A stretch of 64,000 nt of DNA from an uncultured Clostridia bacterium (GCA_944354535.1 CALVPY010000003.1:1-64000), one strand, 5' to 3'. Shown: positions 48,011 through 56,843, counted from the first letter of the stretch. Translations and numbers: made by a program. The notes: generated from the sequence alone by a model not told the origin.

Positions 48011-48541
48011 TCAGCCCTCGGAGAGCTCCCCCTTCTCCGCTTCGAGGAAGGTATTCAGGACGTCCGAAGCCACATCTTCCGCCGTGCGCCCGTCCGTATC
48101 GACGATATAGTCGGCGACGTGTTCATAGACGGGCGTACGCCACTCCATCAGCTCGCCGAGCTTTTCCGCCGTCTTGCCCGTATCCTTCAAAAGCGGCCTC
48201 GTCTCGTCTGCGCGGACGCGGTCGAGCAGCGTTTCGAAGCTCGCCCGAAGGAAGAAGATCTTGCCGTTTCTTTTGAGCATCTCGTTGTTTTCGGGCTTCA
48301 GGACGAGGCCGCCGCCCGTCGAAATGACGAGCCCGTCCTGCCCCGAAAGCTCCTTGACGACCTTCGTTTCGAGTTCGCGGAAGTGCGCCTCGCCGTAATA
48401 TTCGAAGAGGTCCGAAATGCGCCCGTAGCGGTCGGTGATCACGATGTCGGTATCGATCCAGCGCCGCCCCGTCAGCTCCGCGATGCGGATGCCGACCGTC
48501 GATTTGCCCACTCCCATCATGCCGCAAAGTACGATATTCAT
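48011..48541 (-). CDS. aroK: shikimate kinase
   Basis: Phosphorylates shikimate at O3. The 176-residue protein has Walker A GMMGVGKST (7-15), the shikimate-binding DTD and FRELE, STGGG and the lid residues ETRPLL. The ATG overlaps the aroQ stop as ATGA. Fifth aro gene of the operon. Confidence 0.96.
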   Translation of the reverse strand: MNIVLCGMMGVGKSTVGIRIAELTGRRWIDTDIVITDRYGRISDLFEYYGEAHFRELETKVVKELSGQDGLVISTGGGLVLKPENNEMLKRNGKIFFLRASFETLLDRVRADETRPLLKDTGKTAEKLGELMEWRTPVYEHVADYIVDTDGRTAEDVASDVLNTFLEAEKGELSEG

Positions 48542-48960
48542 AACCAAAAACTCTCCAATGCAAGATAATAACTGTTCTTCCCGAAGCCGAGGATCTCCCC
48601 TTTGCACACTTCGGTAAGGACGGACTTGTGCCGAAACTCCTCGCGGGCGTGCACGTTGGACATATGCACCTCGACGACGGGCACGCTGATCCCCGCGATG
48701 GCGTCGCGGATAGCGTAGGAATAGTGCGTGAACGCGCCCGCATTCAGAACGATGCCGTCATACACGTCCTCCGCCTGCCCGACCTTCGTGCAGAGCTCCC
48801 CTTCCAAATCGCTCTGGAAGAAGTCGACCTCATGCCCGTGCGCCTTTACGAAGTCCGCAAGGCCCTTGTTGATGCTCTCCAGCGTATCCGCGCCGTACAC
48901 GCCCTTTTCGCGCATGCCCGTGCGCCCGAGATTGACGCCGTTCAAAACCAAAAACTTCAT
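48538..48960 (-). CDS. aroQ: 3-dehydroquinate dehydratase, type II
   Basis: Dodecameric type II enzyme. The 140-residue protein matches the family with LNGVNLGR (7-14), catalytic Tyr22, NAGAFTHYS, and HMSNVHAREEFRHKS. It uses an enolate mechanism, unlike the lysine-dependent AroD type. It follows aroE by 76 bases, the largest gap in this operon. Confidence 0.97.
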   Translation of the reverse strand: MKFLVLNGVNLGRTGMREKGVYGADTLESINKGLADFVKAHGHEVDFFQSDLEGELCTKVGQAEDVYDGIVLNAGAFTHYSYAIRDAIAGISVPVVEVHMSNVHAREEFRHKSVLTEVCKGEILGFGKNSYYLALESFWL

Positions 48961-49036
48961 ATCCTGTCTCCTTCTCTCCGCTGTCCGATGCGCCCGGTGC
49001 GCCCTTATCGACGTTCCTGCGGCGCCCGTAGCGTGT

Positions 49037-49870
49037 TCAGTCTGCCCGCGCTTTTAAGTATTCCTCGTAGAGGCGCTTGGCTTCCTCCGCCTTCGGCTCC
49101 CGCCCCACATAGATGCAGTCGCCGTAATACGCCTGGTAAAAGAGCATGGGGCCGCCCTCCACCGTCTTTTTGCCTAAGGTGCGCGCAATGCGCAAAAATT
49201 CCGACTCTTTCGGCACATAGATGAGATCGACCGCCGTATCGCACAGAGCAAGGAGCTCCTCGCCCACGGGCTTCTCGCCCGCCTTGGTGCGCACGGAGGG
49301 CGTCATGCCCACCGTCTTGTGCATGCCGATGCCCGTGCAGTTGAAGATGACGTCGTACCGCCGCGCCTCCACTTCGGAAAGGGGAGTGAAGCAACCGAAC
49401 TCCTCTGCAACTGCATGAAGGCGCTTTTCGTCGCGCTCGTAGGCAAAGACGTTCGCGCCCGCTTCCGCAAGCTTTTTGATGCAGCTCCTGCCCGCGCCGC
49501 CCGCGCCGAGGACGAGCACGTCCTTTCCCCGCACCGAAACGCCCGCGTTTTCGAGCATCAATAAGAACCCCATGCCGTCGGTGTTGTAGCCCGTGCGGCT
49601 CTTCGACAGCACGACGTTGACCGCGCCGAACGTCTTGGCGTCCCCTTTGAGCTCTTTCAGATAGGGCATGATGTCCGTCTTGAAGGGGATGGTGACGTTG
49701 AAGGCGTCGTAGGTCTCGAACAGTCCTTCAGCGCGTTCTTGGAATTGTTCGGGCGGGATGCTCACCGCCTCGTAGGAGCACTCCTCGCCCAGCGCGCGCA
49801 GCAAAAAGGTGTGCATCGCGGGGCTTTGCGACTGGGAAACATCCTTGCCGATGACAGCTAACTTTAACAT
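49037..49870 (-). CDS. aroE: shikimate dehydrogenase
   Basis: NADPH-dependent reduction of 3-dehydroshikimate. The 277 residues include the substrate serines in SQSP (Ser14, Ser16), the catalytic lysine in NVTIPFK (Lys64), Asp98 in YNTDG, and the Rossmann loop GAGGAGRS. It overlaps the aroB stop by seven bases. Confidence 0.95.
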   Translation of the reverse strand: MLKLAVIGKDVSQSQSPAMHTFLLRALGEECSYEAVSIPPEQFQERAEGLFETYDAFNVTIPFKTDIMPYLKELKGDAKTFGAVNVVLSKSRTGYNTDGMGFLLMLENAGVSVRGKDVLVLGAGGAGRSCIKKLAEAGANVFAYERDEKRLHAVAEEFGCFTPLSEVEARRYDVIFNCTGIGMHKTVGMTPSVRTKAGEKPVGEELLALCDTAVDLIYVPKESEFLRIARTLGKKTVEGGPMLFYQAYYGDCIYVGREPKAEEAKRLYEEYLKARAD

Positions 49871-50928
49871 AACTTTGCCTGTATCTCCTCTGCCTCGCGC
49901 GCGTATTCCGCAAAGGGGAGCGCGATGAGGCGGTATGTTCCGCGGCAGACGGGCGCGGTGACGACCACGGCGTCCTTTGCCGTATTTTTCTTATCGAGCA
50001 GGGCGAGCGGCGCCCACTCCTTTGCAGGCGGCAGCGCGGGGATACTGCCCAGCACCTCTTTGCAAAGAGAGATGAGCCCGTCAAGGTACCCTTCGTCGTA
50101 TGTTTCATGGCGTCGAGAAAGCTCCGCCTCGAAGATCGTGCCGAGCAGCACGCATTCTCCGTGCGACTTCGTTTTAAGCGCCAATTCGAGCGCGTGCGCC
50201 GTCGTATGCCCGAGGTTGAGGGATTTACGGGGCCCGCTCTCTTTGGCGTCCTGCGCGACGACAGACGCCTTAAACGCGATGTTATCTGCAATGAGATCAA
50301 CGGGCACGTTGAGCGCAGCCAGCTCTTTGCGCCGTGAAAGCAGCTTTTCAAAGAGCTCTTCCGAAAGCGCGCCGTGCTTTACCATCTCGCCGATGCCGCA
50401 GCGCACCTCGCGCGGGGGGAGGGTCGAAAGAAAGCAGGGGTCTGCGAACACCGCCCGGGGCTGGTTGAACGCCCCCACGAGGTTCTTGATGCCCAAAAAG
50501 TCGATGGCGGTCTTTCCGCCCACCGAGGAGTCGACCTGCGCCAGGAGGGTGGTCGGCACCTGGAAGCAGGCGATGCCGCGCATATAGAGCGCCGCCGCAA
50601 GCCCGCCGACGTCGCCCACGACGCCGCCGCCGATCATCACAAGGCAGCCCGTGCGGTGCAGCTGCGCCTTCGCCATCGCTTGTAAGAGGGCAAAGAGCGT
50701 CTCTTCCGTCTTGTGTTCCTCACCCGCGGGCATCGTGAATACGGGCACGTCGCCCAGCACTTCGCGAATGCGCGCCCCCCACAGCCGCGAAACGTTGCCG
50801 TCGGTGAAGACGAAGCGTTCGGAATAGCCTTCGAGCGCGCGGGGGAGCTCCCTTTCAAACGCGCCCACGCCGCAGTAAATGGTGCTTACAGAGGGCTGCG
50901 CCTCTTCGGTCAAGACGATCGTCCTCAT
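49864..50928 (-). CDS. aroB: 3-dehydroquinate synthase
   Basis: Cyclises DAHP to 3-dehydroquinate using NAD and a divalent metal. The start at 50928 overlaps aroC by four bases and gives 354 residues. Motifs: GGGVVGDVGG NAD loop, PTTLLAQVDSSVGGKTA, and the metal region RCGIGEMVKHG followed by NLGHTTAHALE. The protein is complete. Confidence 0.96.
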   Translation of the reverse strand: MRTIVLTEEAQPSVSTIYCGVGAFERELPRALEGYSERFVFTDGNVSRLWGARIREVLGDVPVFTMPAGEEHKTEETLFALLQAMAKAQLHRTGCLVMIGGGVVGDVGGLAAALYMRGIACFQVPTTLLAQVDSSVGGKTAIDFLGIKNLVGAFNQPRAVFADPCFLSTLPPREVRCGIGEMVKHGALSEELFEKLLSRRKELAALNVPVDLIADNIAFKASVVAQDAKESGPRKSLNLGHTTAHALELALKTKSHGECVLLGTIFEAELSRRHETYDEGYLDGLISLCKEVLGSIPALPPAKEWAPLALLDKKNTAKDAVVVTAPVCRGTYRLIALPFAEYAREAEEIQAKLC

Positions 50929-52052
50929 TTCATCTCCTTGTAGCGGCGTCCGATCTCTTTCATATTGCTGCCGCCGAGCTGCTCCAAAACGACGCAGGCA
51001 AGCTCGAAGGCGAGCGCGCTCTCGAGGACGACGCCGCACGCCGTAACGGCGCACACGTCGCTGCGCTCGGTGGAAGCGCGCGCGGCGACGTTCCCGTCCG
51101 TATCCACCGTCTGGAGCCCCTTCATGAGGGTGGGGATGGGCTTCATCGCGGCGCGGAGGACGAGCTCTTCGCCGTTGGACATCCCGCCCTCGATACCCCC
51201 GGCGCGGTTGCTCTTGCGGAAATAGCCGCGCCCTTCCTCGTAAAAGATCTCATCGTGCGCGAGGCAGCCGGGCAGCGAAGCGAGCGCAAAGCCCGCCCCC
51301 ACCTCGACGCCCTTGACGGCCTGCACGCTCATGAGCGCGGCGGCAAGGCGGGCGTCCAGCTTCTCGCGATAGGTCATGCAGCTGCCGAAGCCGCGTTTGA
51401 GGCCGTGTACGCGCAGTTCCACCATACCGCCGAGGGTATCCCCCTCCTCGCGCGCCCAATCGATGAGCTCCACCGCCTTTTGTTCCTTCTCCGCATCCAC
51501 CATGCCGAGGACGGGAGACTTGTTTTGAAGCGCTTCGAAAGAATATTCCCGCCCGTCTGCGACGCTCCCCACAGAGCGCACATAGTGGCGAAGGCGGATG
51601 CCGAGCGCCTCTAAAAGCTGCACGCACACCGCGCCCGCCGCAACGCGGGCAGCCGTCTCGCGGGCGGAGGCACGCTCCAGGACGTTGCGCGCGTCGTCCG
51701 TATCGAATTTGATCATGCCCGTAAGGTCGGCGTGCCCCGGGCGCACGCGCGTTAAACGCCGCGCCGAAACGTCACACCCCTCGGGCGCCATATACGGCTT
51801 CCAATTTTCAAAATCGCGGTTGAAGACGGCGAGCGTCAAAGGGCTCCCCAGCGTGACGCAGTTCCTTACGCCCGTCATGATCTCGGCGTGGTCTTTTTCG
51901 ATCTTCTGCCGTCCGCCCCTGCCGTAGCCGCCCTGACGGAGCGCGAGCGCGCCGTCGATGCGCGAAAGGTCGAGGGTAAGCCCCGCGGGCACCCCCTCCA
52001 AGATGGCAAAGAGCCCTTTGCCGTGTGATTCTCCCGATGTCGTCAAACGCAT
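50925..52052 (-). CDS. aroC: chorismate synthase
   Basis: FMN-dependent final step making chorismate. The 375-residue protein carries the family patterns GESHGKGL at the N-terminus, RPGHADLTG, RASARETAARVAAGA and GGMSNGEELVLRAAMKP. First aro gene of the operon, 8 bases after the ComEC-like gene. 5-Enolpyruvylshikimate-3-phosphate synthase (aroA) is not in the window. Confidence 0.97.
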   Translation of the reverse strand: MRLTTSGESHGKGLFAILEGVPAGLTLDLSRIDGALALRQGGYGRGGRQKIEKDHAEIMTGVRNCVTLGSPLTLAVFNRDFENWKPYMAPEGCDVSARRLTRVRPGHADLTGMIKFDTDDARNVLERASARETAARVAAGAVCVQLLEALGIRLRHYVRSVGSVADGREYSFEALQNKSPVLGMVDAEKEQKAVELIDWAREEGDTLGGMVELRVHGLKRGFGSCMTYREKLDARLAAALMSVQAVKGVEVGAGFALASLPGCLAHDEIFYEEGRGYFRKSNRAGGIEGGMSNGEELVLRAAMKPIPTLMKGLQTVDTDGNVAARASTERSDVCAVTACGVVLESALAFELACVVLEQLGGSNMKEIGRRYKEMK

Positions 52053-52060
52053 AAAAACCT

Positions 52061-53077
52061 CTATGTCTGATCACTGAGGCGATATTCTCCGCCCTTGACG
52101 GAGAGGACGATATCGCCCAGCTCGTCCGTTCTGAATATTTCCGCCCCGACGGCCTCCGCACGGGCAAGCGCTTCGGGCGCAGGGTGGCCGTAGTTGTTGC
52201 CCTTCCCGCAAGAGACGACCGCCTGTTCGGGCGAGAGCAGCGCGAGCCACTCCGCGGTGTTCGAAGACGCCGACCCGTGATGGGAAAGCTTCAGAATATC
52301 CGTCTCTTCGAGGCGCACGCGGTATTCTCCGCTGTCGAAGAGCCCTTCCATGAGCGCGTTCTCCCTTACGAGGCGGCGCTCCACGGCGGCGGAGATATCC
52401 CCCGCCAGCATGACGCCCACGCCCTCATAGCGGAGATAGAGGACGGAAGAAGCTTCATTCCCCTCCTCTTCGTCCGTGCTGCGCGGCGAAACGCAGGCAA
52501 GATAGGCGCCCGAACTGTCTTCGATGACGTCGTAGCGCGTCATCATATCCGTCTTCGCGCCGCTCTTACGGGCGGCTTTAAGGAGCGCCGCGTATTCGGG
52601 CGTCTCTTCCCCGTATGCGGGGAGATAGAAGGTATCCGCGCCGAACGATGTCACGAGCGCTTGGAAGCCGCCGTAATGGTCGGCGTCGGCATGGGTCAGG
52701 ATCATTGTGAGCTTATCCAGCGCGAGCGCTTTCAAGTAGCGCACCGTGTGGTTGCGGTTTGTAAAACTGCCGTCGCCCGCGTCGATGACGACGACATCCC
52801 CCGAAGGGAATTCGATGATGGTGCAGTCCCCCTGCCCGACGTCCAGAAAGTGGACGCGGAGCTCCCCTTCTTCCCGCGCCGCCAACTTGTAGGCGGGCAG
52901 AAGGGAGGTAAGCGGCACAAAAATGTGCAAGAGCGCAATGACCGCGACAAGGAGCATGGCACAGAGGACGGGCAGCGCCCGCCTAAGCTGTTTCAGCCGC
53001 CGTTCTTTTTGGAAGGCTTTTTCCCGCTCCTCTCCTTCGAGAAGCTTTGTATCGCGCCCCTGATCTCCTCCATGCAT
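52061..53077 (-). CDS. membrane-anchored ComEC-like metallo-beta-lactamase hydrolase
   Basis: A 338-residue protein with a basic N-terminus, one membrane segment (about 35-60) and an extracytoplasmic metallo-beta-lactamase domain. Its marks are FLDVGQGDCTIIEFPSG, the zinc motif THADADHYGG (129-137), LAGD and LKLSHHGS. This is the hydrolase part of ComEC/Rec2 without the competence-channel domain. The ATG at 53077 has GAGGAGG 11 bases upstream but lies 85 bases inside the patatin gene, an unusually long overlap. Substrate (DNA or other phosphodiester) unproven. Confidence 0.82.
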   Translation of the reverse strand: MHGGDQGRDTKLLEGEEREKAFQKERRLKQLRRALPVLCAMLLVAVIALLHIFVPLTSLLPAYKLAAREEGELRVHFLDVGQGDCTIIEFPSGDVVVIDAGDGSFTNRNHTVRYLKALALDKLTMILTHADADHYGGFQALVTSFGADTFYLPAYGEETPEYAALLKAARKSGAKTDMMTRYDVIEDSSGAYLACVSPRSTDEEEGNEASSVLYLRYEGVGVMLAGDISAAVERRLVRENALMEGLFDSGEYRVRLEETDILKLSHHGSASSNTAEWLALLSPEQAVVSCGKGNNYGHPAPEALARAEAVGAEIFRTDELGDIVLSVKGGEYRLSDQT

Positions 53078-53865
53078 CGCTTGGCCTCCTCATAGCCGAG
53101 GGTGTACATCTCCTCCATCGCCGCCTCCGAAATGTCGGTGGAGCGGAACGCTCCGAGGGGCGGGCGCAGCATATAGTCGGCGCTCTGATAGCCCCGCTCG
53201 CGCTGATCCTTCATATACCGAACGGGCTGGATATAGGCGAGCGCGCTCCCCAAAAGCCGCGAAAAACGCCCCTTCTCCTCTTCGGGCTTTGCAAAAGCGC
53301 CGAGGTCGATGCCGATAACAAACTGAGCGCCGAGCGCGCGGCACACGTCGGTGGGAATGGCGTTCGTGAAGGCGCCGTCGTAAAGTTCGCGCCCATCCAG
53401 CTCCACCGCCTTGAAGAGGGGCGGGATGGCGGAAGACGCCGTGACGGCGCGGGCGAGCTTGCCCTTTCTCAGGACGACGAGGCGGTTGTCCTTCCCGTCC
53501 GTCGCACAGGCGGCAAAGGGAAGGCGGAGCGTCGTAAAGTCGCCTTCGAGATAGTTTTCAAGGAAACGTTCTGCAAAGGAAAGATCGGCAAAGGGGCGCA
53601 GGTTTTTGGAAAATTCCCTGCGGTTGACCCCCTCCACGATGCGGCGCATATCCTCCGAAGAATAGCCCTTTGCAAGCAGCGCCCCGACGACCGCGCCGAT
53701 GGACGTGCCCGCGACGAAGGAAAAGGAGATGCCCGCCTCCTCGAATGCTTTGAGCGCCCCGAGATGCGCCATGCCCTTCGCGCCTCCGCTGCCGAAGGCA
53801 ATGCCGAGCTTTACGGGCTCGGGCGCAGGAAAAAACAATTGTCTGAGGCGGGAAAATAACCCCAT
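52993..53865 (-). CDS. patatin-like phospholipase, second copy
   Basis: A 290-residue hydrolase with GSGGAKG oxyanion loop (25-31), Ser55 in GTSIG and Asp163 in DGA. It has a basic amphipathic N-terminus (MGLFSRLRQLFF) that may dock on membranes and a lysine/serine-rich tail. It is only distantly related to the patatin at 33453. Head of the aro operon; its 3' end overlaps the ComEC-like gene. Confidence 0.88.
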   Translation of the reverse strand: MGLFSRLRQLFFPAPEPVKLGIAFGSGGAKGMAHLGALKAFEEAGISFSFVAGTSIGAVVGALLAKGYSSEDMRRIVEGVNRREFSKNLRPFADLSFAERFLENYLEGDFTTLRLPFAACATDGKDNRLVVLRKGKLARAVTASSAIPPLFKAVELDGRELYDGAFTNAIPTDVCRALGAQFVIGIDLGAFAKPEEEKGRFSRLLGSALAYIQPVRYMKDQRERGYQSADYMLRPPLGAFRSTDISEAAMEEMYTLGYEEAKRCMEEIRGAIQSFSKERSGKKPSKKNGG

Positions 53866-53904
53866 GCGGCTCCTTTTACTGAAAAATCTCCCGATAATAC
53901 CCCC

Positions 53905-53933
53905 ATTTTACTGCATTTTCGGGAAAATGTAAA
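53905..53933 (-). promoter_or_regulatory. promoter of the patatin-aro operon
   Basis: Minus strand TTTACA (53933-53928), 17 bases, TAAAAT (53910-53905), 40 bases before the patatin start; AAAGGAG follows at the start codon. Confidence 0.75.
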
Positions 53934-53985
53934 CTGCTTTGAGGAAATTTCCCCCGCATTCGCCTGCAAATTGACGCAGCGGCGG

Positions 53986-54015
53986 TTGACGGAGGGGGGA
54001 AGTCGGTGCTATAAT
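53986..54015 (+). promoter_or_regulatory. promoter of the DUF2238-like gene
   Basis: TTGACG (53986-53991), 18 bases, TATAAT (54010-54015), 31 bases before the ATG. Divergent from the aro operon promoter. Confidence 0.8.
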
Positions 54016-54046
54016 ACCACGGAGAATACCTTTTCGGGAGCTTTCT

Positions 54047-54814
54047 ATGACCCATTCCGCATCCGCACAAACGAGAAAGCGCGTCCTGATCGTTTCCTTC
54101 ACCGTCTGCGCGCTCATCCTGATCGGCGGCATCGCCTTTACCGTCTGTATGTACTCGGACGGCGGTTTTGCACGGGGCGAACTTGTGCGCCGCCTGTGGT
54201 ACGCCGTGCTCTGCATCGCCATGATCGCCGCCATTTTTATAGTGGAGCTTTTGTTCCGCATCCGCTTCCCGCTCGCCCTCGAAGTCTCCCTCATGGCGTT
54301 TGCCGTCGCCGCGCTGTGCGGCGGGAACTTATACGGGCTTTACGGCTATGTCCCCTTCTGGGACAAGCTGCTGCACACGCTGAGCGGCCCGCTCTTTTCC
54401 ATCGTGGGGCTCTCGTTCGGGACGCTCCTTCTCAAAGACATGCCCGAAGGCACGGGGAAGGCGGTCGCCGTCGCCCTGTTCGCCTTCCTATTTTCGCTCG
54501 CCGTGGGGTATTTGTGGGAGGTCTTCGAATACTCCGTCGACAGCCTGATGCCGGGCGGCTATAACAATCAGCGCTGGCAGAACGGCATCGTGGGGCAGCT
54601 CGAAAACGGGAATTGGGAGGTGACCGAACCGCGCGGCACGGGCCTTATAGACACGATGAGCGATCTGATCTGCAATTTGATCGGCACCCTCTGCTTCCTC
54701 ATCCCCGTCCTCATCCTCTTTGTAAAGAAGCCTTCGCGCGCCGATGCGTTCGCCCTCGAACGCCGCCAAAAGCGCGCGAAAAAAGCCCGCCCCTCACCCG
54801 AGGAACGGGAATAA
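54047..54814 (+). CDS. YjdF/DUF2238-like membrane protein
   Basis: A 255-residue protein with about six membrane segments. The family marks are the conserved charged/aromatic clusters WDKLLHTLSG (about 115-124), WEVFEYSVD (about 164-172) and DTMSDLICN (about 210-218). The C-terminal tail is basic. Function of the family is unknown. Transcribed alone from its own promoter. Confidence 0.75.
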   Translation: MTHSASAQTRKRVLIVSFTVCALILIGGIAFTVCMYSDGGFARGELVRRLWYAVLCIAMIAAIFIVELLFRIRFPLALEVSLMAFAVAALCGGNLYGLYGYVPFWDKLLHTLSGPLFSIVGLSFGTLLLKDMPEGTGKAVAVALFAFLFSLAVGYLWEVFEYSVDSLMPGGYNNQRWQNGIVGQLENGNWEVTEPRGTGLIDTMSDLICNLIGTLCFLIPVLILFVKKPSRADAFALERRQKRAKKARPSPEERE

Positions 54815-54840
54815 CCGAAAAACTTTTGCGGCGCAGCCTC

Positions 54841-55665
54841 TCACCCGAGGAGCTGCGCCAATTTTTTTGCGACGCCGTCCTCCTCGTTGCTGCCGATGAC
54901 CGCCGTCGCCCGCTCCTTTAAGGAAGGGACAGCGTTGGAAACGGCATAGCTCTCGTCGGCAGCTTCGAAGAGGGGGATGTCGTTCTCCGCATCGCCGAAG
55001 ACGACGAGCCTTTTTGCGCCCAGCCGCGCTTTGAGCGCAAGGGCGGCGGAGGCCTTGCTCACGCCGAACTTGACGACTTCCAGCCACTGCGCTTTGAGGT
55101 AGATGTCGGGCGCGAAGAAGCAGCAGCAGCGGGCTCGGAGCGCCTCATAGACGGGCAGGAGGCGTTGCTTTTCCCCGAGGCAGGCAAAGTAGAAGACGTC
55201 GCCGTCCAAAATGCCGTCGGCGGAGAACAGTTCGCGGGCGCGCTCGCTGCCCGCCGCGCTCCCCGTGCGCGTTGCGATGAACGCCCGCTGCGCCTCCCCG
55301 CTGCGCTCCCAAAAGTAAGAAAAGCGGTTCTTGCCCGCAAGAAAGGAGTAGGTGACGGGGAACAGCCCATTTGTAAGAAACGCCGCCAGAATTTCCTGCT
55401 TTTCCGCTTCGGAAAAGCGCGCGACAAAGAGCGGCTTTTTTTGCACGGGGTCGGAGACGACCGCGCCGTTGTGCAGGATGACGGGATCGGAAAACCGGAT
55501 GCCGCGCGTGACGGCGGAAGATGTTTCCAGCGACCGCGCCGTGGCATAGGAGATGTGCGCGCCTTTTTTCAGGAGCGCGTTGAGCGTCTCTCTCGTCCGC
55601 TCGCTCACCGTCTGCGCGGGCGAGAGCAGCGTGCCGTCGAGATCGGCAAGATAGAGGGTAAGCAT
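54841..55665 (-). CDS. HAD hydrolase, Cof/IIB type
   Basis: A 274-residue phosphatase with LADLDGTLL (motif I), a large C2 cap, and GDAENDIPLF (motif IV), the Cof-like layout. Substrates of this family are mostly sugar phosphates and flavin/pyridoxal phosphates. CAAGGAG precedes the ATG at 55665; the frame extends upstream through a repeat and was trimmed. A run of ten C on the coding strand lies just upstream of the ribosome site. Confidence 0.85.
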   Translation of the reverse strand: MLTLYLADLDGTLLSPAQTVSERTRETLNALLKKGAHISYATARSLETSSAVTRGIRFSDPVILHNGAVVSDPVQKKPLFVARFSEAEKQEILAAFLTNGLFPVTYSFLAGKNRFSYFWERSGEAQRAFIATRTGSAAGSERARELFSADGILDGDVFYFACLGEKQRLLPVYEALRARCCCFFAPDIYLKAQWLEVVKFGVSKASAALALKARLGAKRLVVFGDAENDIPLFEAADESYAVSNAVPSLKERATAVIGSNEEDGVAKKLAQLLG

Positions 55666-55723
55666 AACGGGGCTCCTTGATGTTTTTTTGAGGGGGGGGG
55701 GTAACTTCGGAAAGCAGTCGCCC

Positions 55724-55813
55724 GCAAGACAAGGAGAGCGCGGCTTTGCCGACAGGAGTTTACTAAAAAGTAAATGACTGAGGCAAAACGCAAGCTCGAC
55801 ACGGTATTGCGGG
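55724..55813. repeat. GAGTTTAC repeat family, copy 1
   Basis: GCAAGAC-AGGAG, a variable stretch, AGGAGTTTAC, AAGTAAATGACTGAGG, a variable stretch, then ACGGTATTGCG. The GTTTACT-N4-AGTAAA part forms a short hairpin. It shares its fixed blocks with 56734-56820 and lies between two minus-strand genes. Confidence 0.75.
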
Positions 55814-55833
55814 ATGAATGCTTTTCGCACATG

Positions 55834-56673
55834 TTATATCGAAACAGTCAGCCCGTCGTAGGCGGCAATGACGCCCAGCTCCCCTTCCGCGCGGCGGAGC
55901 TTTTCCTCCGTGGGTGCGCTGTTGTGCGAAAAGTGGGTGATGACCGCCTTCGTGTGCCCGTCCAAAAGCCCCATTTCCCGAAGACGGCGCAGCACTTCCG
56001 CGTTCTCCCTGACGCCCATATGGCGCATGGAGTGGGAGGCGCCGTCATAGAGGAAGGTACAGTCGAGCGTCACGAGATCGCAGGGAGCGCCGCCCACCCG
56101 TTCGAGATAGGAATAGCTCTCTTCGGGCAGCGGACCCGTATCGGTGAGGTGCAGGATGCGCTTGCCCTTCCCCTCGAGAAGATAGACGAAGGGTTCTAAG
56201 GAGGAATGCATGGCCTTTAAGGGGTGCGCCGTCCAGTCGCCGAAGGAGACGGGCGAAAACGCCTTCAGGCAGGTGAGGGCATACAGCTCCTCCGTCTCGG
56301 GGCGCATCTCGCGGCGGACGCTCTCGTAAAAGACGTTGAGGACGTCCGCATTGCCCAGAATATGCAGGGCGGGCGAAGTCATGTTCAGAGCATACTTATA
56401 GCCGCGCAAAACGAAGTCGTGCGCGTAGAAATGATCGCAATGGGAATGCGTGACCAAAAGATAGCGGATGGCGGAAAGATCGACGCCCGCTTCTGCGCCG
56501 TGGTAGAAGGCGTCGGGCGGGAAATCGATGCAAAGCTCCCCGTCGATAAGCACCTGCGATCGCGAACGCACCGCCCTTCCGCCGTGCAGGCGGACGGAGC
56601 GGCAGAAGTTACAGTTGCAAAAGAGCGCGGGGATGCCTTCTGCCGCGCCCGTTCCGAGAAATTGGATGTTCAT
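55834..56673 (-). CDS. PhnP-like metallo-beta-lactamase phosphodiesterase
   Basis: A 279-residue MBL-fold protein with the PhnP-type N-terminus MNIQFLGTGAAEGIP, a Cys cluster (CNCNFC) near 19-24, the zinc motif THSHCDH (about 94-100), TDTG and a late THFSHN. PhnP hydrolyses ribose cyclic phosphates in phosphonate breakdown, but no phn genes are nearby, so a broader cyclic-phosphate role is more likely. Flanked on both sides by copies of one repeat family. Confidence 0.85.
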   Translation of the reverse strand: MNIQFLGTGAAEGIPALFCNCNFCRSVRLHGGRAVRSRSQVLIDGELCIDFPPDAFYHGAEAGVDLSAIRYLLVTHSHCDHFYAHDFVLRGYKYALNMTSPALHILGNADVLNVFYESVRREMRPETEELYALTCLKAFSPVSFGDWTAHPLKAMHSSLEPFVYLLEGKGKRILHLTDTGPLPEESYSYLERVGGAPCDLVTLDCTFLYDGASHSMRHMGVRENAEVLRRLREMGLLDGHTKAVITHFSHNSAPTEEKLRRAEGELGVIAAYDGLTVSI

Positions 56674-56733
56674 AAGTAAGTATTGCGAAGGAAATCTTCC
56701 TCATCCACGTCCGCCGTCAAGGAAAAGTTTCGA

Positions 56734-56820
56734 GCAAGACGAGGAGCCCGAGGAAAACCCGAAGGAGTTTACAAGGAAGTAAATGACTGAGGGTTGCCGC
56801 AGGGCGACAACGTATTGCGA
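56734..56820. repeat. GAGTTTAC repeat family, copy 2
   Basis: GCAAGACGAGGAGCCCGAGG, GAAGGAGTTTAC, AAGTAAATGACTGAGG, variable stretch, then ACGTATTGCG. The copy is bracketed by a near-direct repeat, GTATTGCGAAGGAAATCTTC at about 56681 and GTATTGCGACGAAAATCTTC at about 56812, which could be a target duplication or part of the element. Confidence 0.75.
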
Positions 56821-56843
56821 CGAAAATCTTCCTTGCGCCCGTT

